In this document: piece after piece, positions 31,621 to 42,648 of the stretch
Layout of the letters: each line of letters opens with the position of its first letter
Position numbering within the stretch: position 1 is the first letter of the stretch
Assembly: GCF_034140825.1 (NCBI RefSeq)
Contig: NC_089035.1
Location: 2,997,001-3,061,000, forward strand
Direction of reading: 5' to 3'
Source of the DNA: Oryza sativa Japonica Group
Lineage: Eukaryota > Streptophyta > Magnoliopsida > Poales > Poaceae
Length of the DNA stretch: 64,000 bases
The notes under the pieces: model-generated
Database searches by the model: none
Told to the model about the DNA's origin: nothing
Seen by the model: the letters and a program-made list of their open reading frames with translations, nothing else
Translations under genes and position numbers: made by a program

Positions 31621-34600
31621 TTTTATTTGAACTCTTTTTCTAAAAACAACTAAGTGAGTGCTTCTCGAACGACACGGTTGAGGCAGTGCGTCTCGTCCGG
31701 TCGGAGTATGTGCAATGTATCAGTCTTTAAAATTGAAAACAAGGTTGGCACCCGGCCAATAGCTTTTTAAACGGCCACCCGGGCCAACAACTTTCAAACG
31801 GCCACCCGGGCCTAGCTGATCCCTTCAGCTGCAGATTTTTCAATCAGCGAACCCCTTTCCACAACAGCAATTTCGCGAGCAGTAGTCAAACAAAACTACG
31901 CTAGGAATCACCTCACATCCGCCCATGACCGTGGGCATGGCTGTTCGAACAGTTTGTTAACCTCTGCAGAGGGGGTACACTTTACCCACACGACATTACT
32001 AACCCGGATCACCCAGCCCGTGGGGATCAGCCACGTCAGGAGACCTCCAAACTTTCATGACAAGGCATTTCCAAAGCCGACACAGGTTTACCATATGCCG
32101 ACGAGAGGGGTCCTAGACCAACAACAGGTTAGGTCTCAGACCATACTGTGCCAGGAAGCCCAGGGGTCCTCCCCGACACCACCCCGGCGAATGCACATGT
32201 CTCTCGGCATCAAGGCTCCCCTGATAAGCTAGTTACTCAGCCAGGGGTGTCCCATTCCACCCATGTGGTCGTACTTGTCTTATGTTTGGATGAAATTCCA
32301 AGGAAACGGTCCTTAAGTGCAAGAGCGGGAAACCGTACACCCGGTACGTTCCCCGGTCCGCGGTTTTGGAAATTCATTTAGTTCGCAAGCACCGACCCAG
32401 GTGTCGGGTTTTCCAAGTCTTTTGTAAAACTGCAGTTTTACCCAAGTTGTTACTCAGATTTTAAGTTTGAAGGCGACCGTCGATACTCGCACAGAGTGCA
32501 CGAATATCGAGGCGCAACTGGATGGTTACAAGGGGACATGGTATAGCAATTAACAATGGAAGGATCAAATGCAACAAGTTAGGTAGGTCCGCCAATCTGC
32601 CTTGCACACAGGATAACAGATTAAGTGCGATCTTATCAATGCATAATATTTTGCAAGCAATATAATTAAATTTCAAATATAGGCTCAAGATGTTCAAAGG
32701 TGGCTTGCCTTGCTCGAGATCTGGAGCTTGATCCTCGAAATCCTCGCACTGCGGGTCTTCGGGCTCCGAAACTACACGCGAAACGGGACAACTCAACAAA
32801 CGGCGAAAATAAAGCCCTATTAATGACCTCTAAGCGTGCCATTAGATAGATCTCGAGATTTGAGGAATTTTGGAAGTTGAACGGAGTCAAACGGATTTAC
32901 GGTTGGGAAGATATTGAATTTCTAAGATTATTGGATTTTTGGTCTAAAGGAAAAAGGATTTAATTAAATCCTTTTTGAAAAAGAAAAGAAAAGAAAGAAA
33001 AGAGGGATGGAAATTAGACTTTTCCTCGGGCGGCTAGGGCGCGGCCCGAGAGAGATGGGGCGGTCCGGCCGAGCTAAATGGGCCGGCCGGCCCAAGACGG
33101 CCCAAGCGCGCGCGCGGGAGGGGAGGAGAGAGAGGGCCGGTGGACTGGGCTCACCACGCGCGGTCCCGGGTGGGACCCGCTTGTCAGCGGCTCGGCTCAC
33201 CGTGCGGAGGGAGCACGCGGCGCGGCGCTAGGGTGGGGGAGGGACGCGGTGCACGCGCGCGGTTCGCGGTGGACGCGGATGCGGCGGGCCCACGCGCAGC
33301 CTCACGGCTCGCGGTGGAACGCGCGCACGGGAAGGGACTGACCGGGGTCGACTCGACCCGGCCTTGGCTGTGCTGGCGCCGACGTGGCGCCTACGTGGCT
33401 GCCACGCGGGCCGGCGGGAGGTAGACGACGACGCCGGCCGGAACAGACGGCGGTCGACAGCGGCGAGCGACGGAGCAAACCACGGCGATACAGGCAAAAG
33501 CGAGCACACCGGGTGTTTGCACGTGACGAGGGGAGACGAGCCAACGGCTCGGATTCGCCGGAGGGAGCTTGACGGCGGCGAATCGCGGCGGCGGCAACCG
33601 GCGGCGGGAAAAGGGGAAAACGGCGACGAGGTCACGAGGGGCCAATTCCCGGCGGCGAGAGCATCTACGAGGCTACGGGAATCCGATGCTAGCGTTGGAT
33701 TGGGCGGAGCTACGCCGAGCGAGGCTGGCGACGAGCGGGTGCTACGGAGCTCGGGCGGCGACGGTGGCGAGCACATGGCGAGTGGCGGCAACGGTCGGGG
33801 CGGCGCCGGCTAGCTACGGGGAGGCTACTCGTGCTACCACCGAAAGCTAGGGGGGAAGGAGCGAGGAGGAAGAACGGAGGGAGACACTACCGCGATGAGG
33901 AGGGGCGCTGTGACGAGAGGCCGACGGCGCGGGAGTAATCTCTCCGGCCTCGGGCCGAGGAAGAGGAAGAAGAGGGCGCGCCCGGAGTCCCCTTCCGCAT
34001 CCTAGTGTGCACCGGCTCCTCCGGCACACACGCGACGACGAACGGCGACGGCGAACAGGGGCGACGGTGGCGGCGGGAGACGAAAACGAGGGAGATTGGA
34101 GGGGGAGGGCTTGGGTTTAAATGGGCGGCAATGTCGGTTTGGGAGAGGGGAACCGACATTGGACGGTCAAGGCGCGAGCTGGCGCTCGGCGCTTGCGGCC
34201 AAAACGGCGTCAGGGCGGAGGGAGGATGACGCCGGCGGGGAGGGGAAAAGAAAAAGAGGGAGAGAAAAGGGGGCTTGCCCCCTTGCCTCTTTGGGGAAAA
34301 GGAGGAGGGAGCGGGGCGACGCGGCAGAGGGAGGGGGGAGGCTCTGCCTCCGTCCCTTGGCGGCTTGTGCGGGAGTGGCGGGGCCGAGGCGATGACGACG
34401 GCGATGACGGCGGGGCGGTTTGGAGCGGCGCGACGACACGGGCGACAGGCACGTGCAGGGGCTGACGGCGGCGGCGACCGGGTGGTCGGCCACCACGGCA
34501 CGCGCGCGCGGGTCGCAACGGGAGGCGCGGCGGATGGAGTGGCGCGGCTCGGGCACGCGCACTGGCTGCGGGGCCGAGCGGCTGTGCGGCTGCAGGCGTG

Positions 34601-35127
34601 GCAGGGCAGCGGGGCCGGGCGGCGCAGACGCGACGCGGGCGAGGACCACGCGGGCGCGCGCGCGAACGACGCGCGGGGAGCAGCAGCGAGGGCTCGACTC
34701 GGCGCGGGCGGCTCACGCTCACGCGCGCGCGGCGCGCGGGCGGAGCGGAGGGGGAGGGAGGCGCTCGGCGCGGCGGCTCACGCGCACGCGCGCGCGGCGC
34801 GCGGGCGGAGCGGAGCGAAGGGAGAGAGAGGGCGAGAGAGAAAGGGAGAGAGAGCGAGCGCCGGGAGGGAGGGGAGAGGGCCGGGGGAGAGGGGGAGATG
34901 GGCCGAGAGAAATTCGGCCCATCGACCCCGGGGGAGGCAAAATAGACTTTTGCGGAGGAAATTGATTTGGAAGGATTTGGATTCGGAATTGAACTCGACG
35001 ATAAATCGGGGATTTGAGATCTTGAGATGGCACGGACACTAGACGACAAGCGAAGAAACAAATTTCGCAATTAGGGTTTTTAAGAGATAATTTTCCCGCT
35101 AGGCGCCACGACGGAACGGGCGCTACA
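31515..35127 (+). mobile_element. LTR fragment, same family as the giant solo LTR
   Basis: Shares long blocks with 19070-23418 (TTTATATAGAGCAAGG, CGCCCATGACCGTGGGCA, CTTTACCCACA, GC-rich centre) and ends GGGCGCTACA. Its own first part is missing here. A matching inverted piece lies at about 36140-36239. TATAA follows the right end (35128-35132), the reverse complement of TTATA next to the inverted piece. It is older than the 18704 copy and has one major rearrangement plus sizeable indels. Confidence 0.7.
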
Positions 35128-36139
35128 TATAAGTGTGTCAGTGTTATAGGAGTTTGTTTAAACCGATGTTGCCGACATCGCTGCATGTTGTATTCCTGGC
35201 ATTAGTGGCAATTCTCAGAGGGTAATCACAACCACGTTACCAGGGCCACTTACAAATCGAAAGTTGTTCCACTAAGTAGATCATAATTGTTTTAATAAGT
35301 AGATCGAAAATGTTTTAATCGTTTAAAAAGCTGAAACACAACCAAATCATCTCATAAAACATTTTGCTACAACGTATGAAACAACGGTTTTTGAAGCAGT
35401 TTCACCATATATAAAAATAATGTTTTAGCAAATAGCGAAATGGTTCAATTCATTGCAACATTTAATCTATACATAGTGAAACAACACGAGTATACTTGCT
35501 GAAACATTGTTGGTAGAACAAAAAATGAAACGGATTCTCAGCGTTTCCGTAATATGTGGGTGATTTATTGCAACGGCGCATGTGGTGGGGATGGCGTGGA
35601 GACGTGGCGCCCGATTTTTTCAGCGCCCGTCAGGCGCCCGACGCGGGGCATTTTCGACATTACCACCATTCAAAAATAGGGGGAATGTATAATCACGATC
35701 AGTTCATTATACGCGCATAAAATGAACTAATTAATAACCACAGCCACTATGAATGCGTTCACAACCACAATGAATAATCATGAAAATTTTTGAGGGGTAA
35801 AAAGAAAGAGCCGCAGGCTGTTGAAAGCATCCGACTCAACAAGAGCTCAGTTCAATTTCTATATGCCCTTAAAAAAAACAATTCTTAGTATCAAATACTG
35901 CCTACCGTAGCTGTTGAATAATCCACACACTACCTCTTCACTCTACCCTTTTATTGCGTCCACTCGAGCACTGGATAATTTTGCATACGAAAACTATGGT
36001 TGCAGAATTGTTTGGTCCATGTCCTGCTTCCGTTTCCCTTTTGTAATGTAGTTGTGAGCTCGGGATCTGTCCGTAGCCCAACATGACTGTATCTCTACTC
36101 TATAATAAAGAGACCGCTGTCGCTGTGATATTCTGTCTC
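35128..36139. other. Probable inverted flank between the LTR pieces
   Basis: Read on the minus strand, 35200-35128 (GCAACATCGGTTTAAACAAACTCCTATAA) matches the A-gene 3' flank (24590-24620), so this segment is inverted relative to the cluster. The rest is AT-rich with repeated GAAACA motifs (35330-35540) and a GC-rich patch GGCGCCCGA...TCAGGCGCCCGAC (about 35609-35642). No gene was recognised. Confidence 0.5.
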
Positions 36140-36239
36140 CCTGTGATACCAGCACTGTTTCCTGGGACTGGTATCGATCAACAGGTTAATTTGGAGCGTC
36201 ACGGGCTAGTTCCGGTCGGTACTAGCTCGGGGCGTGACA
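36140..36239 (-). mobile_element. Inverted 5' end of an LTR
   Basis: On the minus strand it starts TGTCACGCCCCGAGCTAG and includes GATACCAGTCCCAGGAAACA, matching the first ~140 bp of the 18704 LTR. TTATA follows it (36240-36244). Confidence 0.65.
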
Positions 36240-36244
36240 TTATA

Positions 36245-36898
36245 ATTCAAAACCTACATGCAGATGCTCCTTCTTTTCTTTCTTTCGAAATTAACCAAAC
36301 AGATATATACAATGAGTCTATCTGTTCATTGAGCGATTGTGCATTTGTGCAGCATAGCAACAAGCTAATCCAGATCACGTTCCAGTTTTTTAATTCATGA
36401 AAATAATGATAAATCAATATGTCAGTTGATCAAACCCCCAAAAGATACAGACCAAAGTATATTAACAACCCCCAGAAAAAATATATCAATCCCCAAACTT
36501 GACAGAAAAAAAAAAGCTCCACGATGTTCTATTCCTGAATTACCACGTTGCAACCTGTGCATATTAATAATTGAACAATCAACAAGCTATCAATCCAGGG
36601 TAGAAATTAGACATCACATCATCAACAAGCTATCAATCCAGCGTAGAAATTAAACATCACATCACCGGATGAAGAAGTAATGCGGACATCATGGAAAAAA
36701 CACTGGATTGAAAAAAAAAATTCCACAGAATTCAAGCGCACAAACGCAACCAAAATGGCAAAATGTCCAAACAATGTTTCAGAATTCATCGATCAGACAA
36801 CATGAACAAGTAACAAGGCAGGAACATGTCGAGTGGCAAACACGAACAAAACTATCGACAGAGCAACGAGGGATCAAGCATACGAAGTCTCGACGGAA
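36245..36898. repeat. A3 3' flank with a 42-bp tandem duplication
   Basis: Flank shared with the other A units. A 42-bp unit (AACAAGCTATCAATCCAG.G) occurs twice at 36581-36666. The conserved A 3' block (TTTCAGAATTCATCGATCAG) is at about 36777. Confidence 0.6.
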
Positions 36899-37459
36899 TC
36901 AGTTGGCGCCGGATACATCCTGCCGGGCGCCGACGGCCAACTCGGTGCCCAACTCCGCGTTCCCTATCGCGGCCTGGAGGTCACCATCGGCGGCGGCGAG
37001 CTCCTCCTGGATCAAGCCGTCGACGCCAGGGAGACGCGGATGGTCCAGCAGGAGGAGGACCGCATCCAGGTGACTGCGGCAGCTGTCTACCATGGCGAAC
37101 GCTTCCTCCACGTCCTCCACGGAGTCATGGAGCACGACCCCGGCGTTGCCCTCCGGGAAGTATTGGTCGCCCAGCTGTTCGATCCCGATCACATCGCTGA
37201 ACACGAGGAGCTTGGCCCCGTTCATGACGGACATCGCGAAGGCGAGATCGCTGGACGCTTCCCCGAGCGCGCCCAGCACGCGCTGGATCCTGTCGCGCGC
37301 GGCCGCCGCCGCCGCGTTGTCCGCGAGCAACGGCGCCGCCAGCGCCAGGTGCCCCTGCGCGGCGGCGAGATGCCCCTGCACGCGCTCCATGCGGGCCATG
37401 CGGCTCGCCGCCTCCACCACACGCTCCCGGAACCGCGCCCTCCACGCCTCCGCCGCCAT
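36899..37459 (-). CDS. Family A protein, copy A3 (unknown function)
   Basis: Single exon, 186 residues, intact, starting MAAEAWRARFRERVVEAASR and ending QDVSGAN. Shared blocks are DLAFAMSVMNGAKLLVFS and CRSHLDAVLLLLDHPRLPGV, then IQEELAAADGDLQAAIGNAE. It differs from A1/A2 mostly in the loop around residues 25-60 and in the central loop (VIGIEQLGDQYFPEGNAG). It lies head-to-head with B3a. It is predicted to be soluble and helical, with function unknown. Confidence 0.75.
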   Translation of the reverse strand: MAAEAWRARFRERVVEAASRMARMERVQGHLAAAQGHLALAAPLLADNAAAAAARDRIQRVLGALGEASSDLAFAMSVMNGAKLLVFSDVIGIEQLGDQYFPEGNAGVVLHDSVEDVEEAFAMVDSCRSHLDAVLLLLDHPRLPGVDGLIQEELAAADGDLQAAIGNAELGTELAVGARQDVSGAN

Positions 37460-37881
37460 CTCGCTCCCGCTCTCGCTCGATCGCTGGGTGTTCGGCAGTT
37501 TGTTTCTGGAAGGCTTCGCTTCGCGGTGTGATATGAAATACTAGTACTAGTACGAGTAGGTAGATAGCAGCAGCCAGCCTGGAAGATACGTGGGGCCCAC
37601 GGTTGTAACGGATTATTCACCTCGGGGCCGAGTGAAAAAACACCCAAAATGTAGGTTTAAAAGGTAAATTACTCACGGTTAAAAACGCGGGCGCACGATC
37701 TGTCAGTGACACAGAGAGACGGTAATTTCCAGTGTCTTCTCCGGCAAGCCACATTTCTCCTCCTCCCGCAGCGCTCATCTATAAATTGCGTCCTCGTCTT
37801 CGTCTTCGTCTGCATCATACCACCAGTCACCACACGCACGAAACCGAAGGGAGAAGGGCACAGCTCGATCGATCGGCGGCG
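37460..37881. promoter_or_regulatory. Unit 3 bidirectional promoter
   Basis: About 420 bp between start codons. It contains TGGGGCCCACGGTTGTAAC (about 37591), CACCTCGGGG, CTGTCAGTGACACAGAGAGA and the B-side TATA box TATAAATTG (37780-37788). Confidence 0.65.
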
Positions 37882-38472
37882 ATGGACGAGTGGGAAGAAC
37901 TGGCGTGGAGATTGCCTGTGACGCTCATGCGCGTCAGCTCCGGGATGGAAGACGTCAAGCTGATTGAAGTCGCCCTCGGGAAGTTCCAGAAGCGCGCTGC
38001 TATGATGGGCAGAATCCTTGACGGGACACCGGCGGCCATTGCCGAGCAAGAGTTCGATGATCCTGCACCAGTAGGAGAATGCCCCAAAGTGAGCCTCGAG
38101 AAAGCCCACCGCGAGATCTCGCACAGCGCCGCTAGCCACGCCATGGCCCGCGGCGTCTTCTTCCTCTGCGCCGTCCACCTCCGCACGCAAGACGAGCCGC
38201 CATTTCTGCATTGGGACGCGCGGCATCAGGTCGCCATCGGACACTTCGAGCGGGCGATGCGAAGTATTACGGATGCCATGGGGCATTACGCGGCAGCCAA
38301 GGACGTCGTCGTCGTCAACGAGGCCTTCCTTCCGCAGGAGGACGTGTGGCGACGGTGGGCATCGGCGGCCAAGCTCCTCATCGACCGCGCCGCCTCCCTC
38401 ACCACCCAGGCTCTGGACGAGGCGCGCCAGGCGCACCATGTCGTTGCTCTGGGGTACTCTGAGGCATGGTAG
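37882..38472 (+). CDS. Family B protein, copy B3a (N-terminal half)
   Basis: 196 residues: MDEWEELAWRLPVTLMRVSS, KLIEVALGKFQKRAAMMG, GTPAAIAEQEFDDPAPVG, EISHSAASHAMARGVFFLCA, then helical AAKDVVVVNEAFLPQED, ending VVALGYSEAW-stop. Eleven codons after the stop (TAG 38470-38472) the same frame enters B3b. The linker (ILHQWGARSAAMDEWEEL) matches the linker of the fused B4 gene (ILRRGRARSAEMKEWREL). The stop thus splits what was a two-domain gene. Whether B3a is translated alone or B3b is re-initiated cannot be told from sequence. The family is unknown. Confidence 0.7.
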   Translation: MDEWEELAWRLPVTLMRVSSGMEDVKLIEVALGKFQKRAAMMGRILDGTPAAIAEQEFDDPAPVGECPKVSLEKAHREISHSAASHAMARGVFFLCAVHLRTQDEPPFLHWDARHQVAIGHFERAMRSITDAMGHYAAAKDVVVVNEAFLPQEDVWRRWASAAKLLIDRAASLTTQALDEARQAHHVVALGYSEAW

Positions 38473-38505
38473 ATTCTGCATCAATGGGGCGCTCGATCAG
38501 CGGCG

Positions 38506-39150
38506 ATGGACGAGTGGGAAGAACTGGCGCGGAGATTGCCGGTGGCGCTCATGCGCGTCAGCTCTGGGATGGAAGACGTCAAGCTGATCGAAGTCGCCCT
38601 CGCGAAGTTCCAGAAGCGCTCTGCTATGATGGGCAGAATCCTTGACGGGACACCGGCGGCCATTGCCGAGCAAGAGCTCGATGATCCTGCACCGGTAGGA
38701 GAACGCCCCACCGTGAGCCTTGAGAAAGCGTACCGCGAGATCTCGTACAGCGCCGCTCGCCACGCCATGGCCCGCGGCGTCTTCTTCCTCTGCGCCGTCC
38801 ACCACCGCACGCAAGACGAGCCGCCATTCCTGCACTGGGACGCGCGGCATCAGGTCGCCATCGGACACTTCGAGCGGGCGATGCAAAGTATTACGGATGC
38901 CATGGGGCATTACGCGGCTGCCAAGGACGTCGTCATCGTCAACGAGACCTTCCTTCCGCAGGAGGACGTGTGGCGACGGTGGGCATCGGCGGCCAAGCTC
39001 CTCGTCGACCGCGCCGCCTCCCTCACCACCCTGGCTCTGGACGAGGCGCGCCAGGTGCACCATGTCGTTGCTCTGGAGTTATCCGAGGCATCGTCGATTC
39101 TGCGTCAATGGAGGGCTCGATTGGTTCAAATTGTTTCCGGTTCCATGTAA
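38506..39150 (+). CDS. Family B protein, copy B3b (C-terminal half)
   Basis: 214 residues, nearly identical to B3a over its whole length. The two are offset by exactly 624 bp. It ends VVALELSEASSILRQWRARL, retaining the family C-terminal motif (VALE...ILR) that B3a loses. No promoter of its own is visible, since B3a abuts it, so expression would need the unit 3 promoter. The near-identity of the halves, against the strongly diverged halves in B4, points to recent conversion or re-duplication. Confidence 0.68.
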   Translation: MDEWEELARRLPVALMRVSSGMEDVKLIEVALAKFQKRSAMMGRILDGTPAAIAEQELDDPAPVGERPTVSLEKAYREISYSAARHAMARGVFFLCAVHHRTQDEPPFLHWDARHQVAIGHFERAMQSITDAMGHYAAAKDVVIVNETFLPQEDVWRRWASAAKLLVDRAASLTTLALDEARQVHHVVALELSEASSILRQWRARLVQIVSGSM

Positions 39151-39202
39151 AAGTTTCAGAATTGTGACGCATTTTGATCAAATTTGGGACACGGCCGCCG
39201 CT

Positions 39203-39515
39203 GTTAGGAAACGATAGGCCAACAAACGATAAAAAATAATAGATCAATCACAAAAGACACGAGATTTAACGTGGAAAACCCTCCCAAAATAGGAGAGAAA
39301 AAACCACGGGCGCCAGCCAGCAAAATATCTTCACTATATCTGAGGTGAGGTTACATCACCACACGACGGCTTACAAGAGGTATATATATAGTGGAACCCT
39401 AAAAGAGATAATGATCCGCTACGACAGAAGCTGGCTTTTATTAAGTAGAAATGAATTCAGATGACAACTCAGCAGCCGCTGCCGCTAGTGAATGGAATAC
39501 GCGATGCATGTTGTG
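39203..39515. mobile_element. Unclassified insertion, retroelement-like
   Basis: It interrupts flank sequence that is continuous after B4 (ACACCGCCGACGCCGCTG... then GAATCTGCCGCTGAA). It starts TGTTAGGAAACGATAGGCC and contains a stretch, ATTTAACGTGGAAAACCCTC...AAAAAACCACGGGCG, that I associate with plant repeats. Exact ends and family are uncertain. Confidence 0.35.
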
Positions 39516-39605
39516 TCTTGAATCTGCTGCGGCTGATGTTAGTGATGATCATCAAATGTATGCGTTTGCACGCGAATGGGCATGATTGGTACGCGCGCGC
39601 GATGG

Positions 39606-39962
39606 CATCGACGTAGTCCGGATTTACACCGCATGGCGCATCCACCCGAACCCAAGCCAAAAACTCTACCCTCCGCCGCGGATTTGGTCGCCGTCGGCGA
39701 CCTAATGTCACACGGCATTGGGCCGCCTCCACCGCTCGCAGCCAGCCGTCTCCAGCGACCCAGCTCCCAATCCGAGCCATCCAGTCTCTTCAGCATCTAT
39801 CACTCGTTAACTGTGCTCCGTTCCCCCTCTTGCGCCGCCGTTCGCTGGGGTCAACCCCCTGGTCCAAGACTACGCGGTAGCGTCATACGTCGGACGGGTG
39901 GGCTGGCCTAGGTAGCCAAGGCCCCGACGGCCTCGGTCCATCCCATAACAGGCCAAAATCGC
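39606..39962 (+). repeat. ~370-bp duplicated block, copy 2
   Basis: Partner of 28478-28866, same orientation, with a few small deletions. No F-box gene follows it here. Confidence 0.8.
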
Positions 39963-39976
39963 ATGTTTGCATTTAC

Positions 39977-40864
39977 GATTTTGCTATATATCTATCGATA
40001 AATTTTCTCTTAAAAAATTAACAGGTGTACTGTAATTACACTGTAACTTTCATGTAATTACAATTTAATTTGTACGTAAGTTTTAAAAAATTTTCAACCG
40101 TTAAATTTGTTTGAAGATTTGTGCAAGTGAGAAAGAAAAAAAATCACAACGTGTACAAATGTGAGGATTCGTTCCCACGATCTCCGTTTTTACCAAAACT
40201 AGCTAGGTGGCCCGCCCAATTGTGCGGCTAGCACCCAGTCAAAAATATCTATTTTTAAAATAATTTTACTTAAAGTTTATTAAATAGCTATCTCGTTGTT
40301 TTAAGAACTTAAAAAATCAAACCCTATCATCCCCCGTGTTTCTAATTTTATAGTTCAAAGTCATACCCGTTGTTACTCCTTACACTTTGTCACCCTCTTC
40401 CTTCTTTGTTTGCTCAATCTACCACTGCTTCTATTCTCTCTTTGGAACCTTTAAATCTTAGACATTGTAGTTTTTTGAGTTTATTATCATCGTTGGGTTT
40501 CATTTTTATAATTTTTTGAAGTCCCGTCAAACGTTGTCACTTGTGTTGTCACTATACTCCTCTACGACTCATCTGTTGCCTCATCTCTTAATTACATTGG
40601 GATTTTAAAAATCAAATATGATTATCATTTAGATTCATTTTTTACTTTCTAAAAGTTACGCCAAACCATCACTGGCTTTGCCACTGCACTTCTCTACGGC
40701 TCATCCGCTACCTACCATCTTTATTGTCTTTGGGATTTCAAAATCAAACATAATTATCATTGGGGTTTATTTTTTATTAGTTACATACAAGTTACATGTA
40801 ATTACATCACGATTGTATTATAATTACATTGTCAAATTTTTGATTGAAAATTATACAGGTGATC
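39977..40864. mobile_element. MITE-like element, second family member, with an insertion
   Basis: Ends (TTTTGCTATATATCTATCGA and the reverse complement of TTGAAAATTATACAGGTGATCCC) and body match the 12367-13830 element in opposite orientation. About 40199-40775 (ACTAGCTAGGTGGCCCGCCC onward) has no counterpart there and is probably a nested insertion that I cannot classify. Confidence 0.55.
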
Positions 40865-41459
40865 CCGAAAAAATAGAAATTGAGCTGAGCGCTAGTTGAG
40901 GTTGCCGCTTTCCAAAGCCCGTGGATCTTTTTTTTATTTTACCCCTAAAAAGTACAGTACATGACTATTCATTGTCCTTTTTATTTTCGAAATTAATCGA
41001 ACAGATATACAGAGTGAGACTATTCTGTTTCCTACTTTCAGTTGTTCATTGGGCAATTGTGCATTTGTGCAGCAAAGCCACAAGCTAAACCAGATCGTGT
41101 TCCAGCGCTCTAATTAGTGAATAAACGAATATCTCAGTTCATCACTTAATTCCCCAAAAGATACAGAGCAAAATGGCATCTTAACAACCGACAGCCAAGC
41201 TCTTTTCTTAAATCTCAATCCCCAAACATGACAGTATCCCCATGACGTTCTATTCTTGACTTAACACGTTGCAACCTGTGCATATTGATAATCGAACAAT
41301 CAACAAGCTATCGATCCAGGTAGAAATTAGATATCACATCACCGGATTAAGAAGTCATGCAAATATCAAGGAAAAACCACTGCATTATCGAAAAAAAATC
41401 CACAGAATACAGGTGAGAATCAACGTACATCTAGCACAAGCGCACAAACGCAACCAAAA

Positions 41460-41592
41460 TGTCCAACAAATGTTTCAGAATTCATCGATCAGACGACGAC
41501 ACAAACAGGTAACAAAGCATGAACATGTCCAACCAATGTTTCAGAATTCATCAATCAGACGACGACACAAACAGGTAACAAAGCATGAACAA
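41460..41592. repeat. 66-bp tandem duplication in the A4 3' flank
   Basis: GTCCAACAAATGTTTCAGAA at 41461 and GTCCAACCAATGTTTCAGAA at 41527 start two nearly identical 66-bp units containing the conserved A 3' block. Confidence 0.85.
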
Positions 41593-41662
41593 GTCGAGTG
41601 AGAAACGCTCGCGAGTAAGCGACGGACCAACGAGGGATCAAGCATACGAAGTCTCGACGGAA

Positions 41663-42232
41663 TCAGTTCGCGCCGACATCCAGCCGGGCGTCGTTGGCCA
41701 TCTTCTTCCCCGACTCCACCTTCCCAATCGCCGCCAGGAGGTCATCAACAGCCGCATCCAGGCGCTCGTTCTCGATCAAGTCGTTGACGCCAGGGAGATT
41801 CTCATGGTCCAGCAGAAGGCTGATCGTCTCCAGGTGTCCGCTGCACATGCCAATACGGGCGCACGCTTCCTCGGCTTCCCTCTCGGCTCCACGGAGCTTG
41901 GCGCACGCGTTCTTCTCCGCGGCGTACTCGTCCCCAAGATGGCCGATGTCGTGGTAAGGCATCAGGGGGTCGTGGCTTCCTCCGCGGAGCACGAGTAGCT
42001 TGGCCCCTACCATGAGGGACATCGCCGAGGCGAGCTTGCCGGACGCGTCCTCGAGCGCGCCCTGCGCGAGCTGGATCCTGGCGCGCTCTGCCGCCGCCGC
42101 GTCGCCCACGAGCATCTGCGCCTCCAGGTGAATACGCGCGTTGTCGACGAGGAGCTCGAACGCCTCAACGAAGAGGTCGTCCACCTCCGCCACGCGCTGC
42201 CGGAACCGCTCCCTCCATGCCTCCTCCGCCAT
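41663..42232 (-). CDS. Family A protein, copy A4 (unknown function)
   Basis: Single exon, 189 residues, starting MAEEAWRERFRQRVAEVDDL and ending RLDVGAN. Shared blocks are KLASAMSLMVGAKLLVLRGG, IGHLGDEYAAEKNACAKLR, EAEEACARIGMCSGHLETIS and LLLDHENLPGV. It is more diverged than A1-A3. The start at 42232 gives the family N-terminus; a (CT)n run lies just upstream. It is head-to-head with B4 and intact. Confidence 0.75.
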   Translation of the reverse strand: MAEEAWRERFRQRVAEVDDLFVEAFELLVDNARIHLEAQMLVGDAAAAERARIQLAQGALEDASGKLASAMSLMVGAKLLVLRGGSHDPLMPYHDIGHLGDEYAAEKNACAKLRGAEREAEEACARIGMCSGHLETISLLLDHENLPGVNDLIENERLDAAVDDLLAAIGKVESGKKMANDARLDVGAN

Positions 42233-42648
42233 CTCTCTCTCTCTCTCGCTCACTCGACGCTCGGTGGGTGTTCGACGGTTTGTTTCTGGAAAGCTTCGCT
42301 TCGCGGCGTGATTTGAAATAGCCAGCAGCAGCAGACAGCCTGGAAGAGACGTGGGGCCCAAGGTTGTAACGGATTATTCACCTCGGAAGAATGTAAAATA
42401 CTCGCGGTTAAAAAAATTAAACCGCGGGCGCACGAGTTGTCAGTGACACCGAGAGACGGTAATTTTCCGTGTCTTCACCGGCAAGCCACATTTCACCTCG
42501 TCCAGCAACCTTGTCTATAAATTGCGTCCTCGTCTTCATCTCCATCCAAACCGCCACACACACGCGCGCGGAAAACACTCCCAATCCCAAACCGAAGCGA
42601 GAAAGAGCTCGAGAGGGAGAGATCGATCGGCGGTGCCGGCCGCCGGCG
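42233..42648. promoter_or_regulatory. Unit 4 bidirectional promoter
   Basis: 416 bp. It contains GTGGGGCCCAAGGTTGTAAC (about 42351), CACCTCGG, TTGTCAGTGACACCGAGAGA, CCGTGTCTTCACCGGCAAG and the B-side TATA box TATAAAT (about 42515-42521). A (CT)n stretch is on the A side. Confidence 0.65.

Noticed and set aside
33007-35070. Similar long frames in the second LTR fragment
   Set aside because: Same composition effect, and the element is recognised by homology to the first LTR.
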